This document shows positions 1 through 9,774 of a DNA stretch of 38,572 nucleotides, one piece after another. The DNA is taken from assembly GCA_016199485.1 (NCBI GenBank), contig JACQGO010000210.1, forward strand, positions 1 through 38,572, written 5' to 3'. The notes under the pieces are model-generated. The model saw only the letters and a program-made list of their open reading frames with translations, ran no database searches and was not told the origin of the DNA. Position numbers and translations under genes: made by a program. Each line of letters starts with the position of its first letter. Position 1 is the stretch's first letter. Source of the DNA: Betaproteobacteria bacterium. GTDB lineage: Bacteria > Pseudomonadota > Gammaproteobacteria > Burkholderiales > SG8-41.

Positions 1-5
1 ATACC

Positions 6-81
6 GGGTGCTTAGCTCAGCGGGTAGAGCGTCGCCCTTACAAGGCGAATGTCGGCGGTTCGATCCCGTCAGCACCCACCA
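6..81 (+). tRNA. tRNA-Val (anticodon TAC)
   Basis: A cloverleaf can be drawn by eye. The 7-bp acceptor stem pairs GGGTGCT with AGCACCC. The anticodon stem TCGCC/GGCGA encloses the loop CTTACAA, giving anticodon TAC (Val), and a TTCGATC T-loop is present. The 3' CCA is encoded (79-81). It lies 89 bp upstream of tRNA-Asp in the same direction, an arrangement often found ahead of ppiD in betaproteobacteria. Confidence 0.97.
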
Positions 82-88
82 GATTTAC

Positions 89-166
89 AGTGCAAAGTGC
101 AAAGTGATGAGTGCAAAGTTGTCCTCGCCCGTCATTTTGCATTCTGCACTTTGCATTTTGCATTGA
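89..166. repeat. Imperfect inverted repeat built from TGCAAAG units
   Basis: The spacer between the two tRNAs holds several TGCAAAG/TGCAAAA units on the left (91-119). Their reverse complements (TTTGCA, CTTTGCA) lie on the right (135-165), so the transcript could fold into a long imperfect hairpin. It could be a dispersed intergenic repeat or a processing signal in the tRNA precursor. Only the internal symmetry is visible here. Confidence 0.6.
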
Positions 167-170
167 AATT

Positions 171-247
171 GGAGCGGTAGTTCAGTCGGTTAGAATGCCG
201 GCCTGTCACGCCGGAGGTCGCGGGTTCGAGTCCCGTCCGCTCCGCCA
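171..247 (+). tRNA. tRNA-Asp (anticodon GTC)
   Basis: Acceptor stem GGAGCGG pairs with CCGCTCC. The anticodon stem CCGGC/GCCGG encloses CTGTCAC, giving anticodon GTC (Asp). The T-arm carries GTTCGAGTC, and CCA is encoded (245-247). It ends 15 bp before the ppiD start codon. Confidence 0.97.
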
Positions 248-262
248 GTATCCGAGAAAGAA

Positions 263-2167
263 ATGTTTGATTTCGTCACCCGGCACAAGCGGCTGATCCA
301 GGTCGTCCTGGCGGTCATCTTCCTGCCGTTCGCGTTCTTCGGCATCGACACCTATTTCCGGGGCGGCGGCGGCAGCCAGACGGTGGCGGAGGTCGGGGGC
401 CACGGCATCTCGCAGCAGGAGTTCGACCAGGCGTTGCGCCAGCGGCAGCAACTCCTGCAGCGCCTGGCGCAAGGGCGCGTGGATCCCGCAATGCTCGACA
501 ATCCGGAGCTGCGCTACGCCACGCTGGAGGGCCTGGTCCAGCGCCGTCTGCTGCTCGAGCGGGCCCTCGCCGGCGGCATGGCGGTGAGCGACGAGCAGCT
601 GCAGGGCGCCATCGGCGGAATGCCCGTGTTCAATGACGAGTCCGGCAAGTTTTCGATCAACCGCTACGACATGTATCTCAAGGCCGAGGGCATGAACCGC
701 GCGGCGTTCGAGGCGCGGGTGCGCCAGGACCTGATCCTGCGGCATCTCACCGACGGCTACGGCGACAACTATTTCGTGCCGCGCACCGTCGCCGACCGCC
801 TGGCGCGGCTCGCCGGACAGAGCCGCGAGGTGAGCACGTACGCGATTCCCGCGGACCGCTACCTCGGGCAGGTCAAGCTCGATGCCGCGGCCGCGAAGCA
901 GTACTACGACGCCAACCCGGGCGAGTTCCAGGTCGCCGAGCGGGTGCGGGTCGAGTACATCGCCCTGTCGGTCGACGCGCTCCTGCCGCAGGCGCAGATC
1001 GGCCGCGAGGAACTGGAAGGCGCCTATCAGCGGCAGGTGGTGGGGGTGAAGAAGGAGCGGGACGAGGCGCAGAAGCGGGCCGAGCGCATCCTCGGCGAGC
1101 TGCGCAAGGCCCCCGGCAGCTTCGAGGCGCTGGCCCGCAAGCATTCCCAGGACCCCGGCTCCGCGGAGAGGGGCGGGGATCTCGGGTTCTTCGGCAAGGG
1201 CGCGATGGCCAGGCCGTTCGAGGACGCGGTCTTCAGGCTCAAGGAAGGTGAGATCGGTCCCCTGGTCGCCACCGAATTCGGTTTCCACATCATCAAGCTG
1301 ACCGGCAAGCGGCCCGTTGCGGGCGCGAAGGGGCGGACGGCGGAGGAGCGGCGCGCGAGCCATATCCTGCTGACGGCGCCGAAGGACCCCGGGCCGCAGG
1401 CGGGGAGAAACGAGATCGAGCTCGAGTTGAAGCGCCAGGCCGCGCAAAAGCGTTTCGCCGAAGTCGCGGACAATTTCAACAACCTGGTCTACGAGCAGTC
1501 GGAGAGCCTCAAGCCGGCGGCGGAACTCGCCAAAATCGCGCCGCGGCAGAGCGGCTGGATCACCCGCGGGCAGGCGGACGACCCGCTGCTCAACAACCCC
1601 AAGCTGCTCGCCGCGATCTTCTCCGACGACGTGCTCAAGAACCGCCGCAACACCGAGGCGATCGACGTCGCGCCGAACACGCTGGTTGCGGCGCGCGTCC
1701 TCGAGCACAAGCCGGCGAGCATGCCGCCTTTCGCGGAAGTGCGCGCGGCGATCGAGAAAAAGCTCACGCTGCGCGAGGCGGCGCGGCTGGCGGCGCAGGA
1801 GGGACGCAGCCAGCTCGAGCAGTTGCGGCAAGGCAAGGATGCGCGGATCGCCTGGGGCGCCCCGCAGACGGTCAGCCGCTCCGACCACAAGGATCTGACC
1901 GAGCCGGTGCTGCGGGCGTTGTTCCGCGCGGACGCCTCGAAGCTGCCGGCGTACGCCGGCGTCGAGGGACCGCAGGGCGGCTATACGCTGCTGCGGATCG
2001 CCCGCGTCACCGAGCCGGCCGACGTGCCGGACGACAGACGCAGGTCCATGGCCGATTCATTGCGCCAGGTGCTGGGACAGGAGCAACTGGCGGCCTATAT
2101 CGCGAGCCTGAAGCAGCAGGCCAGGATCAGGACCAGCAAGGAAGCGCTGGAGAAGAAGGACCGGTAA
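263..2167 (+). CDS. ppiD: Peptidylprolyl isomerase PpiD, membrane-anchored periplasmic chaperone
   Basis: 634 residues, close to the usual PpiD length (about 620). A short cytoplasmic N-terminus (MFDFVTRHKR) is followed by one transmembrane helix (about residues 11-34). A SurA-N-like helical chaperone region comes next, then a parvulin domain around residues 230-350, recognised by HSQDPGSAERGGDLGFF and GFHIIKL. The remaining roughly 280 residues form the second, degenerate parvulin-like and helical region typical of PpiD. The family sits at the periplasmic face of the inner membrane near SecYEG and helps newly exported outer-membrane proteins fold. The start ATG lies just after tRNA-Asp with a GAGAAAGAA stretch as possible ribosome site. 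A long antisense open frame here is a GC-rich shadow. Confidence 0.95.
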   Translation: MFDFVTRHKRLIQVVLAVIFLPFAFFGIDTYFRGGGGSQTVAEVGGHGISQQEFDQALRQRQQLLQRLAQGRVDPAMLDNPELRYATLEGLVQRRLLLERALAGGMAVSDEQLQGAIGGMPVFNDESGKFSINRYDMYLKAEGMNRAAFEARVRQDLILRHLTDGYGDNYFVPRTVADRLARLAGQSREVSTYAIPADRYLGQVKLDAAAAKQYYDANPGEFQVAERVRVEYIALSVDALLPQAQIGREELEGAYQRQVVGVKKERDEAQKRAERILGELRKAPGSFEALARKHSQDPGSAERGGDLGFFGKGAMARPFEDAVFRLKEGEIGPLVATEFGFHIIKLTGKRPVAGAKGRTAEERRASHILLTAPKDPGPQAGRNEIELELKRQAAQKRFAEVADNFNNLVYEQSESLKPAAELAKIAPRQSGWITRGQADDPLLNNPKLLAAIFSDDVLKNRRNTEAIDVAPNTLVAARVLEHKPASMPPFAEVRAAIEKKLTLREAARLAAQEGRSQLEQLRQGKDARIAWGAPQTVSRSDHKDLTEPVLRALFRADASKLPAYAGVEGPQGGYTLLRIARVTEPADVPDDRRRSMADSLRQVLGQEQLAAYIASLKQQARIRTSKEALEKKDR

Positions 2168-2244
2168 AGCCGGGGGATCGCGAGATCGGGAGATCGTAAG
2201 ATGGATTATCGCTCTCCCGCACTCCCGCCCTCACGTTGATTGTT

Positions 2245-3036
2245 TCACCCGTCGGCGCCGTTCCCTCCGACCGTCGTATTGAATCCGCAATCCACGTAGG
2301 TGATCTCGCCGGTGATGCCGCTGGCGAGATCGCTCATCAGGAACGCCGCGGCGTTGCCGACCTCATCGATGGTCACGTTGCGCCGCAGCGGCGCGACTTC
2401 CTCGACGATTTTCTGCTTCTTGCCGAAGTTGCTGATGCCGGCGGCGGCCAGCGTCTTGATCGGGCCCGCCGAGATGCCGTTGACCCGTATCCCCTTCGGC
2501 CCCAGGTTGCGGGCGAGATAGCGCACGTTGGCTTCCAGGCTTGCCTTGGCGAGCCCCATTACGTTGTAATTGGGCACCGAGCGCGCGGCGCCGAGATAGG
2601 TGAGGGTCAGCAGCGCGCTGTTCCGCCCCTCCATCATCGGCAGCCCGGCCTTCGCCAGCGCGGCGAAGCTGTAGGAGCTGACATCGTGCGCGACGCGGAA
2701 CGCCTCCCGCGTAAGCCCGTCGAGCAGTTCCCCCTTGAGCGCCTCGCGCGGGGCGTAGGCGATCGAGTGCACGATGCCGTCGAGCCCGTTCCAGTGCCCG
2801 CCGAGGGCCGCGAACAGGGCGTGGATCTGCCCGTCCTCGGCCACGTCGCAGGGCAGCACCGGCGCGGCGCCGAACTCCCGGGCGAGCGACGCGACGCGGT
2901 CCCTGATGTCCTCGTTCTGGTAAGTGAACGCGAGCGTCGCGCCCTCGCGCGCGAGCGCCCGGGCGATGCCGTAGGCGATCGAGCGGTTGGAGAGCAGGCC
3001 GGTGATGAGAATTTTCTTGTCTTGCAGAAAGCCCAT
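2245..3036 (-). CDS. fabI: Enoyl-[acyl-carrier-protein] reductase (NADH) FabI
   Basis: 263 residues, almost exactly the length of E. coli FabI. It catalyses the last reduction in each fatty-acid elongation cycle in the cytoplasm. The N-terminus [20 protein letters not shown] carries the FabI-type nucleotide-binding motif. The catalytic Tyr-x6-Lys is in YNVMGLAK, inside a segment ([19 protein letters not shown]) that I recall as essentially identical in E. coli FabI. The start at 3036 is chosen because a GGGGAA ribosome site precedes it and the family begins MGFL. The open frame extends 12 codons upstream without family similarity. It is divergent from the ABC transporter operon, and a minus-strand TATAAT lies at 3082-3087. 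Confidence 0.96.
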   Translation of the reverse strand: MGFLQDKKILITGLLSNRSIAYGIARALAREGATLAFTYQNEDIRDRVASLAREFGAAPVLPCDVAEDGQIHALFAALGGHWNGLDGIVHSIAYAPREALKGELLDGLTREAFRVAHDVSSYSFAALAKAGLPMMEGRNSALLTLTYLGAARSVPNYNVMGLAKASLEANVRYLARNLGPKGIRVNGISAGPIKTLAAAGISNFGKKQKIVEEVAPLRRNVTIDEVGNAAAFLMSDLASGITGEITYVDCGFNTTVGGNGADG

Positions 3037-3104
3037 GGGTATTCCCCGTCGCGCCCCGGCGCCGGGGAGCATTTTTGCGCCATTATAGGCTACACTTTGC
3101 GCCG

Positions 3105-5291
3105 ATGCTGGCCGATACCCGCCGCGCAGCGCTGATCGCGGTCGCGTTCGCCGCCGGATGCGGCGGCGCGCCGTGGAACGACCCGTACCCCGCCTCGGAC
3201 GCGGGCGCCAACATCCTGTATTCCTCGTTCTCCGAGCGCCCCAAGCACCTCGATCCGGTCCAGTCCTACAGCTCGAACGAGATCACCTTCACGGCGCAGA
3301 TCTACGAGCCGCCGCTGCAATATCACTATCTCAAGCGGCCGTACGAATTGGTTCCGCTAACCGCCGCGGCCGTGCCCGAGCCGTGGTATTACGACGGCCG
3401 GGGCCGGCGCCTGCCGGCCGGGGCCGCGCAGCGGGACATCGCCTACACCGTGTATGAAGTGCGCATCCGGCGCGGCATCCGCTACCAACCGCACCCGGCG
3501 TTCGCGCGCGATGCCGGCGGCCATCCGCTCTATCACGGGCTGACGCGCGCCGCCGTCGCGGACAAGTACAAGCTGGCCGACTTCAGGGAGACCGGCACGC
3601 GCGAGTTGAACGCGCGCGACTTCGAGCACCAGATCAAGCGGCTCGCGCACCCGCGTCTGCATTCCCCGATCTTCGGGTTGATGGCCGATTACATCGTGGG
3701 CCTGAAGGAGTACGCCGAGGCGCTCAAGCGCGCCAGCGAGGAATTGACGGCCAGGTCGGGCAAGGACGCGTGGCTCGATTTGAGCCGGTATCCGCTCGCC
3801 GGCGTCGAGGTCGTGGACGACCATACCTACCGCATCCGGATCAAGGGCCAGTATCCGCAATTCCTGTACTGGCTCGCGATGCCGTTCTTCGCGCCGGTGC
3901 CGCCGGAGGTGGACCGCTTCTTCGGCCAGCCCGGCATGGCGGAAAAGAACCTGACGCTCGACTGGTACCCGGTCGGCACCGGCCCCTACATGCTCGCCGA
4001 GAACGACCCCAACCGCGTGATGGTGCTGGAGCGCAATCCCAACTACCACGGCGAGACCTATCCGGCCGAGGGCGAGCCGGGAGACGCGGCGAAGGGGCTG
4101 CTGAAGGACGCCGGCAAGCCGCTGCCGTTCATCGACAAGGCGGTGTTCAGCCTGGAGAAGGAGGGCATCCCGTACTGGAACAAGTTCCTGCAGGGCTATT
4201 ACGACAGGTCGGGCATTACCTCGGACACCTTCGACCAGGCGGTGCAGCTGTCGAGCCGCGGCGACGCAGTCGTCACCGAGGCGATGGAGAAGCAGGGGAT
4301 ACGCCTGTCCACTTCCGTCGCCGTCTCGACCTTCTACATGGGGTTCAACATGCTCGACCCCATCGTGGGGGGCGGGCCGGACGAGAGAAGCCGCGAGCGG
4401 GCGCGCAAGCTGCGGCAGGCGATCTCCATCGCCGTGGATTACGAGGAGTACATCTCGATCTTCCAGAACGGACGCGGCATCCCGGCGCAGGGGCCGATCG
4501 CGCCGGGCATCTTCGGTTACCGCGGCGGCAAGGAGGGCGTCAACCCGGTGGTGTACGACTGGGACGGAAGAGCGCCCGCGCGCAAATCCATCGAAGCGGC
4601 GAAGCAGCTGCTCGCAGAGGCCGGCTATCCGAACGGCGCGGATGCGAAGACCGGCGCGCCGCTGGTGCTCAATTTCGACGTCACCGCGCGCAGCGTGGAC
4701 GCGAAATCCATGCTCGACTGGACGCGCAAGCAGTTCGAGAAGCTCAACGTCCAGCTCGTCATCCGCGACACCGATTACAACCGCTTCCAGGACAAGATCC
4801 GCAAGGGCAACGCGCAGATCTTCGAATGGGGCTGGCACGCCGACTACCCCGACCCGGAAAATTTCCTGTTCCTGCTGCACGGGCCGCAGGGCAAGGTGAA
4901 GAACCAGGGCGAGAACGCCGGCAATTACGAGAACCCGGAGTACGACCGGCTGTTCGAGCGGATGAAGAACATGCCGAACTCGCCCGAGCGGCAGGCGATC
5001 ATCGACCGCATGATCGCCATCCTGCGCCACGACGCGCCGTGGCTGTGGGGCTTCCATCCCAAGGACTACGCGCTGTCCCACGCCTGGCTCGGCAATCTCA
5101 AGGCCAACAAGATCGCGTACAACACCGTCAAATACCAGCGCGTGGATACGGCGCTGCGCGAGCAGAAGCGGCGCGAGTGGAACCCGGCGGTGCTGTGGCC
5201 GTTCGGCCTGCTGGCGGCTCTGCTCGCGGCGTTCACCGCGCCGGCGGTGCTCGCCTACCTCCGGCGCGAGCGCAGCGCGGGGCGAGCATGA
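3105..5291 (+). CDS. ABC transporter substrate-binding lipoprotein (SBP_bac_5, peptide type)
   Basis: 728 residues. Residues 1-19 form a lipoprotein signal peptide with lipobox AAGC (Cys19), so the mature protein is anchored in the periplasm. The body has features of the SBP_bac_5 (DppA/OppA/YejA) family: [12 protein letters not shown] near the N-terminus, [11 protein letters not shown] and [11 protein letters not shown] in the middle, and [17 protein letters not shown] toward the C-terminus. A hydrophobic C-terminal helix ([24 protein letters not shown]) is unusual and may give a second membrane anchor. It is longer than typical receptors (about 530-600). The stop overlaps the permease start (ATGA), so the genes are translationally coupled. 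The order receptor-permease-permease-double ATPase resembles yejABEF. The substrate is unknown. Confidence 0.9.
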   Translation: MLADTRRAALIAVAFAAGCGGAPWNDPYPASDAGANILYSSFSERPKHLDPVQSYSSNEITFTAQIYEPPLQYHYLKRPYELVPLTAAAVPEPWYYDGRGRRLPAGAAQRDIAYTVYEVRIRRGIRYQPHPAFARDAGGHPLYHGLTRAAVADKYKLADFRETGTRELNARDFEHQIKRLAHPRLHSPIFGLMADYIVGLKEYAEALKRASEELTARSGKDAWLDLSRYPLAGVEVVDDHTYRIRIKGQYPQFLYWLAMPFFAPVPPEVDRFFGQPGMAEKNLTLDWYPVGTGPYMLAENDPNRVMVLERNPNYHGETYPAEGEPGDAAKGLLKDAGKPLPFIDKAVFSLEKEGIPYWNKFLQGYYDRSGITSDTFDQAVQLSSRGDAVVTEAMEKQGIRLSTSVAVSTFYMGFNMLDPIVGGGPDERSRERARKLRQAISIAVDYEEYISIFQNGRGIPAQGPIAPGIFGYRGGKEGVNPVVYDWDGRAPARKSIEAAKQLLAEAGYPNGADAKTGAPLVLNFDVTARSVDAKSMLDWTRKQFEKLNVQLVIRDTDYNRFQDKIRKGNAQIFEWGWHADYPDPENFLFLLHGPQGKVKNQGENAGNYENPEYDRLFERMKNMPNSPERQAIIDRMIAILRHDAPWLWGFHPKDYALSHAWLGNLKANKIAYNTVKYQRVDTALREQKRREWNPAVLWPFGLLAALLAAFTAPAVLAYLRRERSAGRA

Positions 5292-6265
5292 TCGCCTACA
5301 TCCTGCGCCGCATCGCCTACGCGATACCGATACTGATCGGCGTCAACGTCGTCACTTTCCTGCTGTTCTTCACCGTCAACACGCCCGACGATGTGGCGCG
5401 CATGCACTTGGGCCTGAAGCGCGTCACGCCGGAGGCCATCGCCAAGTGGAAAGCCGAGCGCGGATACGATAAGCCATTGTTTTTTAATACTAAATTATCT
5501 GGCGGCGGGCAGCTGACCGACACTATCTTCTACGAGAAATCGGTGCGCATGTTCGCCCTCGATTTCGGCGCCGCGGACGACGGGCGCGACATCGCGCGCG
5601 AGATCGGGGCCCGCATGTGGCCGAGCCTCGCGGTGGCGGTTCCGGTGTTCGCCGTCGGGCTGCTGGCGTACATCGCGTTCGCGCTCGTCGTCGCGTTCTT
5701 CCGCGCGACCTACATCGATTTCTGGGGCGTGGTGATGTGCGTGGCGATGATGTCGATCTCGGCCATGTTCTACATCATCGGCGGGCAGTACCTGGTGAGC
5801 AAGCTGTGGCACCTGACGCCGATCTCCGGGTTCGCCGGTGGCGCCGACGCGTTCAAGTTCGTGGTGCTGCCGGCGGCGATCGGGATCGTCGGCAGCTTCG
5901 GGGCGAGCACGCGGCTCTACCGCACCTTTTTTCTCGAGGAGATCAACAAGGATTACGTGCGCACCGCCCGCGCCAAGGGGCTTTCCGAGGTGACCGTGCT
6001 GTTCAAGCACGTGCTCAAGAACGCGCTGATCCCGATCCTCACCGGCGCGGTGGTCGCGATCCCGTTCCTGTTCATGGGCAGCCTCATCACCGAGTCGTTC
6101 TTCGGCATCCCCGGGCTCGGCAGCTACACGATAGACGCGATCAACTCGCAGGACTTCGGCGTTGTGCGCTCGATGGTGTTCATCGGCGCGGTGCTCTACA
6201 TCGTCGGGCTGGTGCTCACCGACATCTCGTACACGCTGGTCGACCCGCGCATCAGGTTCGAATAA
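5288..6265 (+). CDS. ABC transporter permease (YejB/DppB type)
   Basis: 325 residues. The N-terminus [28 protein letters not shown] is the classic first helix of DppB/YejB permeases. A periplasmic loop of about 80 residues follows, then further helices. The EAA coupling loop (DYVRTARAKGLSEVTVLFKHVLKNAL, about residues 221-246) contacts the ATPase, and the C-terminus LVDPRIRFE is typical of the family. It overlaps the receptor gene by 4 bp and the next permease by 1 bp (TAATG), indicating one operon. An AT-rich run around 5478-5503 uses codons rare in the surrounding sequence (TTT, AAT, ACT, TTA, TCT). Confidence 0.93.
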   Translation: MIAYILRRIAYAIPILIGVNVVTFLLFFTVNTPDDVARMHLGLKRVTPEAIAKWKAERGYDKPLFFNTKLSGGGQLTDTIFYEKSVRMFALDFGAADDGRDIAREIGARMWPSLAVAVPVFAVGLLAYIAFALVVAFFRATYIDFWGVVMCVAMMSISAMFYIIGGQYLVSKLWHLTPISGFAGGADAFKFVVLPAAIGIVGSFGASTRLYRTFFLEEINKDYVRTARAKGLSEVTVLFKHVLKNALIPILTGAVVAIPFLFMGSLITESFFGIPGLGSYTIDAINSQDFGVVRSMVFIGAVLYIVGLVLTDISYTLVDPRIRFE

Positions 6266-7731
6266 TGCCTTTTCTCCCCGTTGTCCTGTTTACCGACTGG
6301 CTGATCGGCGCGCTGCTCGCGGCGGTGGCGGTGCTCGTCTGGTACGTGCGGGGCCACGAGCACCTCGCGGCGCCGTGGCAGCGGGTCGCGCGCAGCAAGA
6401 GCGGCATGGTGGGACTCACGGTGCTCGCGGTCTACGTCGTGGTCGGCGTGCTCGATTCGCTGCACTTCCGGCCGCGGCTCGAGGCGGGCGAGCCGGGCCG
6501 GCCGGTGTATGCGGTCGAGGTGCTGTCGTTGTTCGACGTGATCGTGGGACCGTTGCGCGCGCGCGCGGAGAAAACCTATTCCGCGCCGTTTGCAACGCAT
6601 CTCTATGCCAAGGAGGCGCTGGAGCCCGCGGGCGGGCGCCAAGTGCGCGACTACCCGCGGCTCAAGTACGGCGGCGCGCATCTCGCGGACCCCGAGGCGG
6701 AGTTCGCCGGCGACGTGGCGAAACGCGTTGTCGCGGGGGTCGCCGCCGGCGCGCTCGGCTGGCTCGTGCTCGCCGCGCTGCTGTGCGCGCTGCTTGCGCG
6801 GCGCCATGGAGCCGACCTCGACCGCGCGTGGAGGGCAGTCTGGCGGGGCGAGACCGACGTGCCGTGGGCGGTCGTGCTGATCGTCGTCCTTGTGCTCGCG
6901 CAGCTCGCGGCGCTGGCGACGGCCCTGAGCGGCGGCTACCACGTGTTCGGCACCGACAAGGTCGGGCAGGACGTGCTCTACCTCGCGTTGAAGAGCGTGC
7001 GCACGGGACTCGTGATCGGAACGCTCACCACGCTGGTGATGCTGCCGTTCGCAATCGCGCTCGGCATCGCCGCGGGCTATTTCGGCGGCTGGGCCGACGA
7101 CCTCATCCAGTACGTCTATACCACGCTCAATTCCATCCCCGGCGTGCTGCTGATCGCCGCGGCGGTGCTGATGATGCAGGTCTACATCGACACCCGCCCC
7201 GAGCTGTTCGCGACCTCGGCGCAGCGCGCGGACCTGCGGTTGCTGTTCCTGTGCGTGATCCTGGGAGTGACGAGCTGGACCAGCCTGTGCCGGCTGCTGC
7301 GCGGCGAGACGCTGAAGCTGAAGGAACTCGAGTATATCCAGGCGGCACAGGCGTTCGGGGTGCCGCACCCGCGCGTCATCTCCCGGCACATCCTGCCTAA
7401 CGTGATGCACATCGTGCTGATCTCGGTGGTGATGGAGTTCAGCGGGCTGGTGCTCGCGGAGGCGGTGCTGTCCTACGTGGGTGTGGGCGTCGATCCCTCG
7501 ATGATCAGCTTCGGCACCATGATCAACAACGCGCGGCTGGAGATGGCGCGCGAACCCATGGTGTGGTGGTCGCTCACCGCGGCCTTCATCTTCATGTTCG
7601 TGCTGGTGCTCGCGGCGAATCTCTTCGCGGATGCGGTGCGCGACGCGTTCGATCCGCGGCTCGCAAGCCTCGGGGCGGCACCGCTCAGGCTCAAGCCGCT
7701 GCCGGCCGGTCGCGTACAGGGGGCGCGGTGA
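6265..7731 (+). CDS. ABC transporter permease (YejE/DppC type) with an enlarged N-terminal half
   Basis: 488 residues, clearly longer than usual YejE/DppC proteins (about 300-350). A first helix (about 8-28) and [20 protein letters not shown] match the N-terminal part of the family. About 150 extra residues with their own hydrophobic segments ([23 protein letters not shown] and [20 protein letters not shown]) then precede the canonical core, which begins at [24 protein letters not shown]. The EAA loop is [25 protein letters not shown] (about 355-380). [12 protein letters not shown] is the usual family ending. It starts inside the stop of the preceding gene and its TGA overlaps the GTG of the ATPase gene. 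Confidence 0.92.
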   Translation: MPFLPVVLFTDWLIGALLAAVAVLVWYVRGHEHLAAPWQRVARSKSGMVGLTVLAVYVVVGVLDSLHFRPRLEAGEPGRPVYAVEVLSLFDVIVGPLRARAEKTYSAPFATHLYAKEALEPAGGRQVRDYPRLKYGGAHLADPEAEFAGDVAKRVVAGVAAGALGWLVLAALLCALLARRHGADLDRAWRAVWRGETDVPWAVVLIVVLVLAQLAALATALSGGYHVFGTDKVGQDVLYLALKSVRTGLVIGTLTTLVMLPFAIALGIAAGYFGGWADDLIQYVYTTLNSIPGVLLIAAAVLMMQVYIDTRPELFATSAQRADLRLLFLCVILGVTSWTSLCRLLRGETLKLKELEYIQAAQAFGVPHPRVISRHILPNVMHIVLISVVMEFSGLVLAEAVLSYVGVGVDPSMISFGTMINNARLEMAREPMVWWSLTAAFIFMFVLVLAANLFADAVRDAFDPRLASLGAAPLRLKPLPAGRVQGAR

Positions 7732-9764
7732 GCGCTCCGCTGATTTCGATCAGCGAGCTTCGCACCTGGCTTGCCAGCGGCGAGGGCGTGGTGCGCGCGG
7801 TGGACGGGCTCTCGCTCGCTCTCGAGCGCGGCGAGACTTTTGCGCTGTTGGGGGAGTCCGGATGCGGCAAGTCGATGACCGCTCTTTCGGTGATGCGGCT
7901 GCTGCCCGATGCGGGGCGCATCGTCACCGGGGAGGTGCGGATCGACGGTCTCGATCTGCTCGCGTTGCCGGAAGCGGAGATGCGCGGCATACGCGGGCGG
8001 CGGGTGGCGATGATTTTCCAGGAGCCGATGCTTTCCCTCAATCCGGTGCTGACGGTCGGCGAGCAGGTCGGCGAGGCGCTGCGCCGGCACACCACGCTGC
8101 GCGGCGCGGCGGTCGCGGGCCGCGTGCGCGAGCTGCTCGACGCGGTAGGCATTCCCGACGCCGCGCGCCGCGTGCGCGAGTACCCGTTCCATCTCTCCGG
8201 AGGCATGAAACAGCGCGTGATGATCGCGATGGCGCTGGCGTGCAACCCGGAGCTGCTGGTCGCCGACGAGCCCACCACGGCGCTCGACGTTACGATCCAG
8301 GCGCAGGTGCTCGATCTGCTGCGCGAGCTGCAAAGACAGACGGGCATGACGCTGCTGCTGATTACGCACGACCTGGGGGTGGTCTCGGAAATGGCGCATC
8401 GCGTGGCAGTCATGTACGCGGGGGAGATCGTCGAGGTGGCGCCGCGCGCGCAGTTCTTCTCGCACCCCGCGCATCCCTATTCGCGCAAGCTGTTCGATTC
8501 GCTGCCGGGCAGGCACCACCGCGAAGGCGCGCTCGCGGTGATCAGGGGCAGCGTGCCGCCGCTCACGAGCGAATTCCGGGGTTGCCGCTTCGCCGAGCGC
8601 TGCGATTCGGCGTGGGCGCTGTGCCGCGAGACGGCGCCGGCGTGGCACGAGGTGGGAGAGGGGCGGGGGGTGCGGTGCCATCTTTTCGCCCCGGGCGAAA
8701 AGCGTGAGGCGTCGGTCGCGAGGCGTGAGGAAAGAAAACCACGCCCCCCTCCGGCCGCCGCCACGGAATCCGGCGCACGCCCTGCTCCTGGCTCCTCACT
8801 GCTCACCGTCGAAGGACTCAAGGTCCACTTCCCGGTGCGCAAGGGCGTCCTGAAGCGCGTCGCAGGCTACGTGAGGGCGGTCGACGGCGTGTCGCTCGCG
8901 ATCGGGCGCGGCCGCACGCTGGGACTGGTCGGCGAGTCGGGTTGCGGGAAGACCACGGTGGGCAAGGGCATCCTACGCCTGATCGAGCCGACGGCGGGGA
9001 CGGTGCTGTTCGCGGGCGAGGATCTGTCGCGCATGCCGCGGCGCGAGCTGCGCCCGCGCCGCAAGCACGTGCAGATCATTTTCCAGGACCCGTTTGCCTC
9101 GCTCAATCCGCGCATGCGCGTCTCCGAGATCATCGAGGAGGGCATGGTTGCGCTCGGCATCGGCGCGGACGCCTTCGAGCGCGCGCGCCGCATCGACGCG
9201 TTGCTCAATGAAGTGGGGCTCGCCCCGGAGGTGAAACACCGCTATCCGCACGAGTTTTCGGGCGGCCAGCGCCAGCGCATCGCGATCGCCCGCGCGCTTG
9301 CGGTGGAGCCGCAGCTCATCGTCTGCGACGAGCCGACCAGCTCCCTCGATATCTCGGTGCAGGCGCAGATCCTGAACCTGCTGCGGGACCTGCAGCGCAA
9401 GAAGGGACTCGCGTATCTGTTCATCACCCACAACATCTCGGTGGTCGAATTCCTCGCGCACGAGGTGGCGGTGATGTACCTCGGGAGAATCGTCGAGCAC
9501 GGCACGGTGGACGAGGTGCTGGGAAATCCACAGCACCCGTATACGCGCGCCCTGCTCTCCGCGGTGCCGATGATCGATCCGGCTGCCAGGCGGGAGGTGA
9601 TGCGGTTGCCGGGCGACCTGCCGTCACCCCTCAGTCCGCCGGCGGGCTGCCATTTCCATCCGCGTTGTCCGGCGGCGATGCCGCGCTGCAGGGAAGCGTA
9701 TCCGGAGAGCAACGCCGTGAGCGCAACCCGCACCGTGTGTTGCCACCTCTATTCCGGCGGTTGA
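7728..9764 (+). CDS. ABC transporter ATP-binding protein, two fused nucleotide-binding domains (YejF type)
   Basis: 678 residues with two complete ATPase domains. The first has Walker A GESGCGKS, signature LSGGMKQR, Walker [13 protein letters not shown] and H-loop LLITHD. The second has [28 protein letters not shown] and LFITHN. Each is followed by an oligopeptide-type C-terminal segment with a spaced cysteine set ([14 protein letters not shown] and [14 protein letters not shown]), as in DppD/OppD ATPases. The GTG start at 7728 is chosen because it overlaps the permease stop (GTGA) and begins directly before the domain. A Pro/Arg/Ala-rich linker of about 50 residues joins the halves. It powers the transporter encoded just upstream and ends 10 bp from the convergent mltD stop. 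Confidence 0.94.
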   Translation: MSAPLISISELRTWLASGEGVVRAVDGLSLALERGETFALLGESGCGKSMTALSVMRLLPDAGRIVTGEVRIDGLDLLALPEAEMRGIRGRRVAMIFQEPMLSLNPVLTVGEQVGEALRRHTTLRGAAVAGRVRELLDAVGIPDAARRVREYPFHLSGGMKQRVMIAMALACNPELLVADEPTTALDVTIQAQVLDLLRELQRQTGMTLLLITHDLGVVSEMAHRVAVMYAGEIVEVAPRAQFFSHPAHPYSRKLFDSLPGRHHREGALAVIRGSVPPLTSEFRGCRFAERCDSAWALCRETAPAWHEVGEGRGVRCHLFAPGEKREASVARREERKPRPPPAAATESGARPAPGSSLLTVEGLKVHFPVRKGVLKRVAGYVRAVDGVSLAIGRGRTLGLVGESGCGKTTVGKGILRLIEPTAGTVLFAGEDLSRMPRRELRPRRKHVQIIFQDPFASLNPRMRVSEIIEEGMVALGIGADAFERARRIDALLNEVGLAPEVKHRYPHEFSGGQRQRIAIARALAVEPQLIVCDEPTSSLDISVQAQILNLLRDLQRKKGLAYLFITHNISVVEFLAHEVAVMYLGRIVEHGTVDEVLGNPQHPYTRALLSAVPMIDPAARREVMRLPGDLPSPLSPPAGCHFHPRCPAAMPRCREAYPESNAVSATRTVCCHLYSGG

Positions 9765-9774
9765 TCCCGCAGGC

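Noticed and set aside
89-166. CRISPR-like array in the tRNA spacer
   Set aside because: The units are only 7 bp and lie in inverted orientation without regular spacers.
206-1888. 560-codon open frame antisense to ppiD
   Set aside because: It is a shadow produced by GC-rich codon use. The translation is Arg/Leu-rich without domain features, while the plus strand encodes a clear PpiD.
3082-3087. TATAAT on the minus strand as a firm fabI promoter
   Set aside because: The -10 is perfect but no acceptable -35 lies 16-18 bp upstream, so it is mentioned only in the fabI entry.
3357-5081. 574-codon open frame antisense to the solute-binding lipoprotein
   Set aside because: Composition is typical of antisense shadow frames (HLVL/RR-rich) and the plus-strand receptor is unambiguous.
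3770-5287. Possible 5' extension of the first permease through the receptor gene
   Set aside because: The frame is open but the translation is Arg/Pro-rich nonsense. The permease clearly begins at the overlapping ATG 5288 with its first membrane helix.
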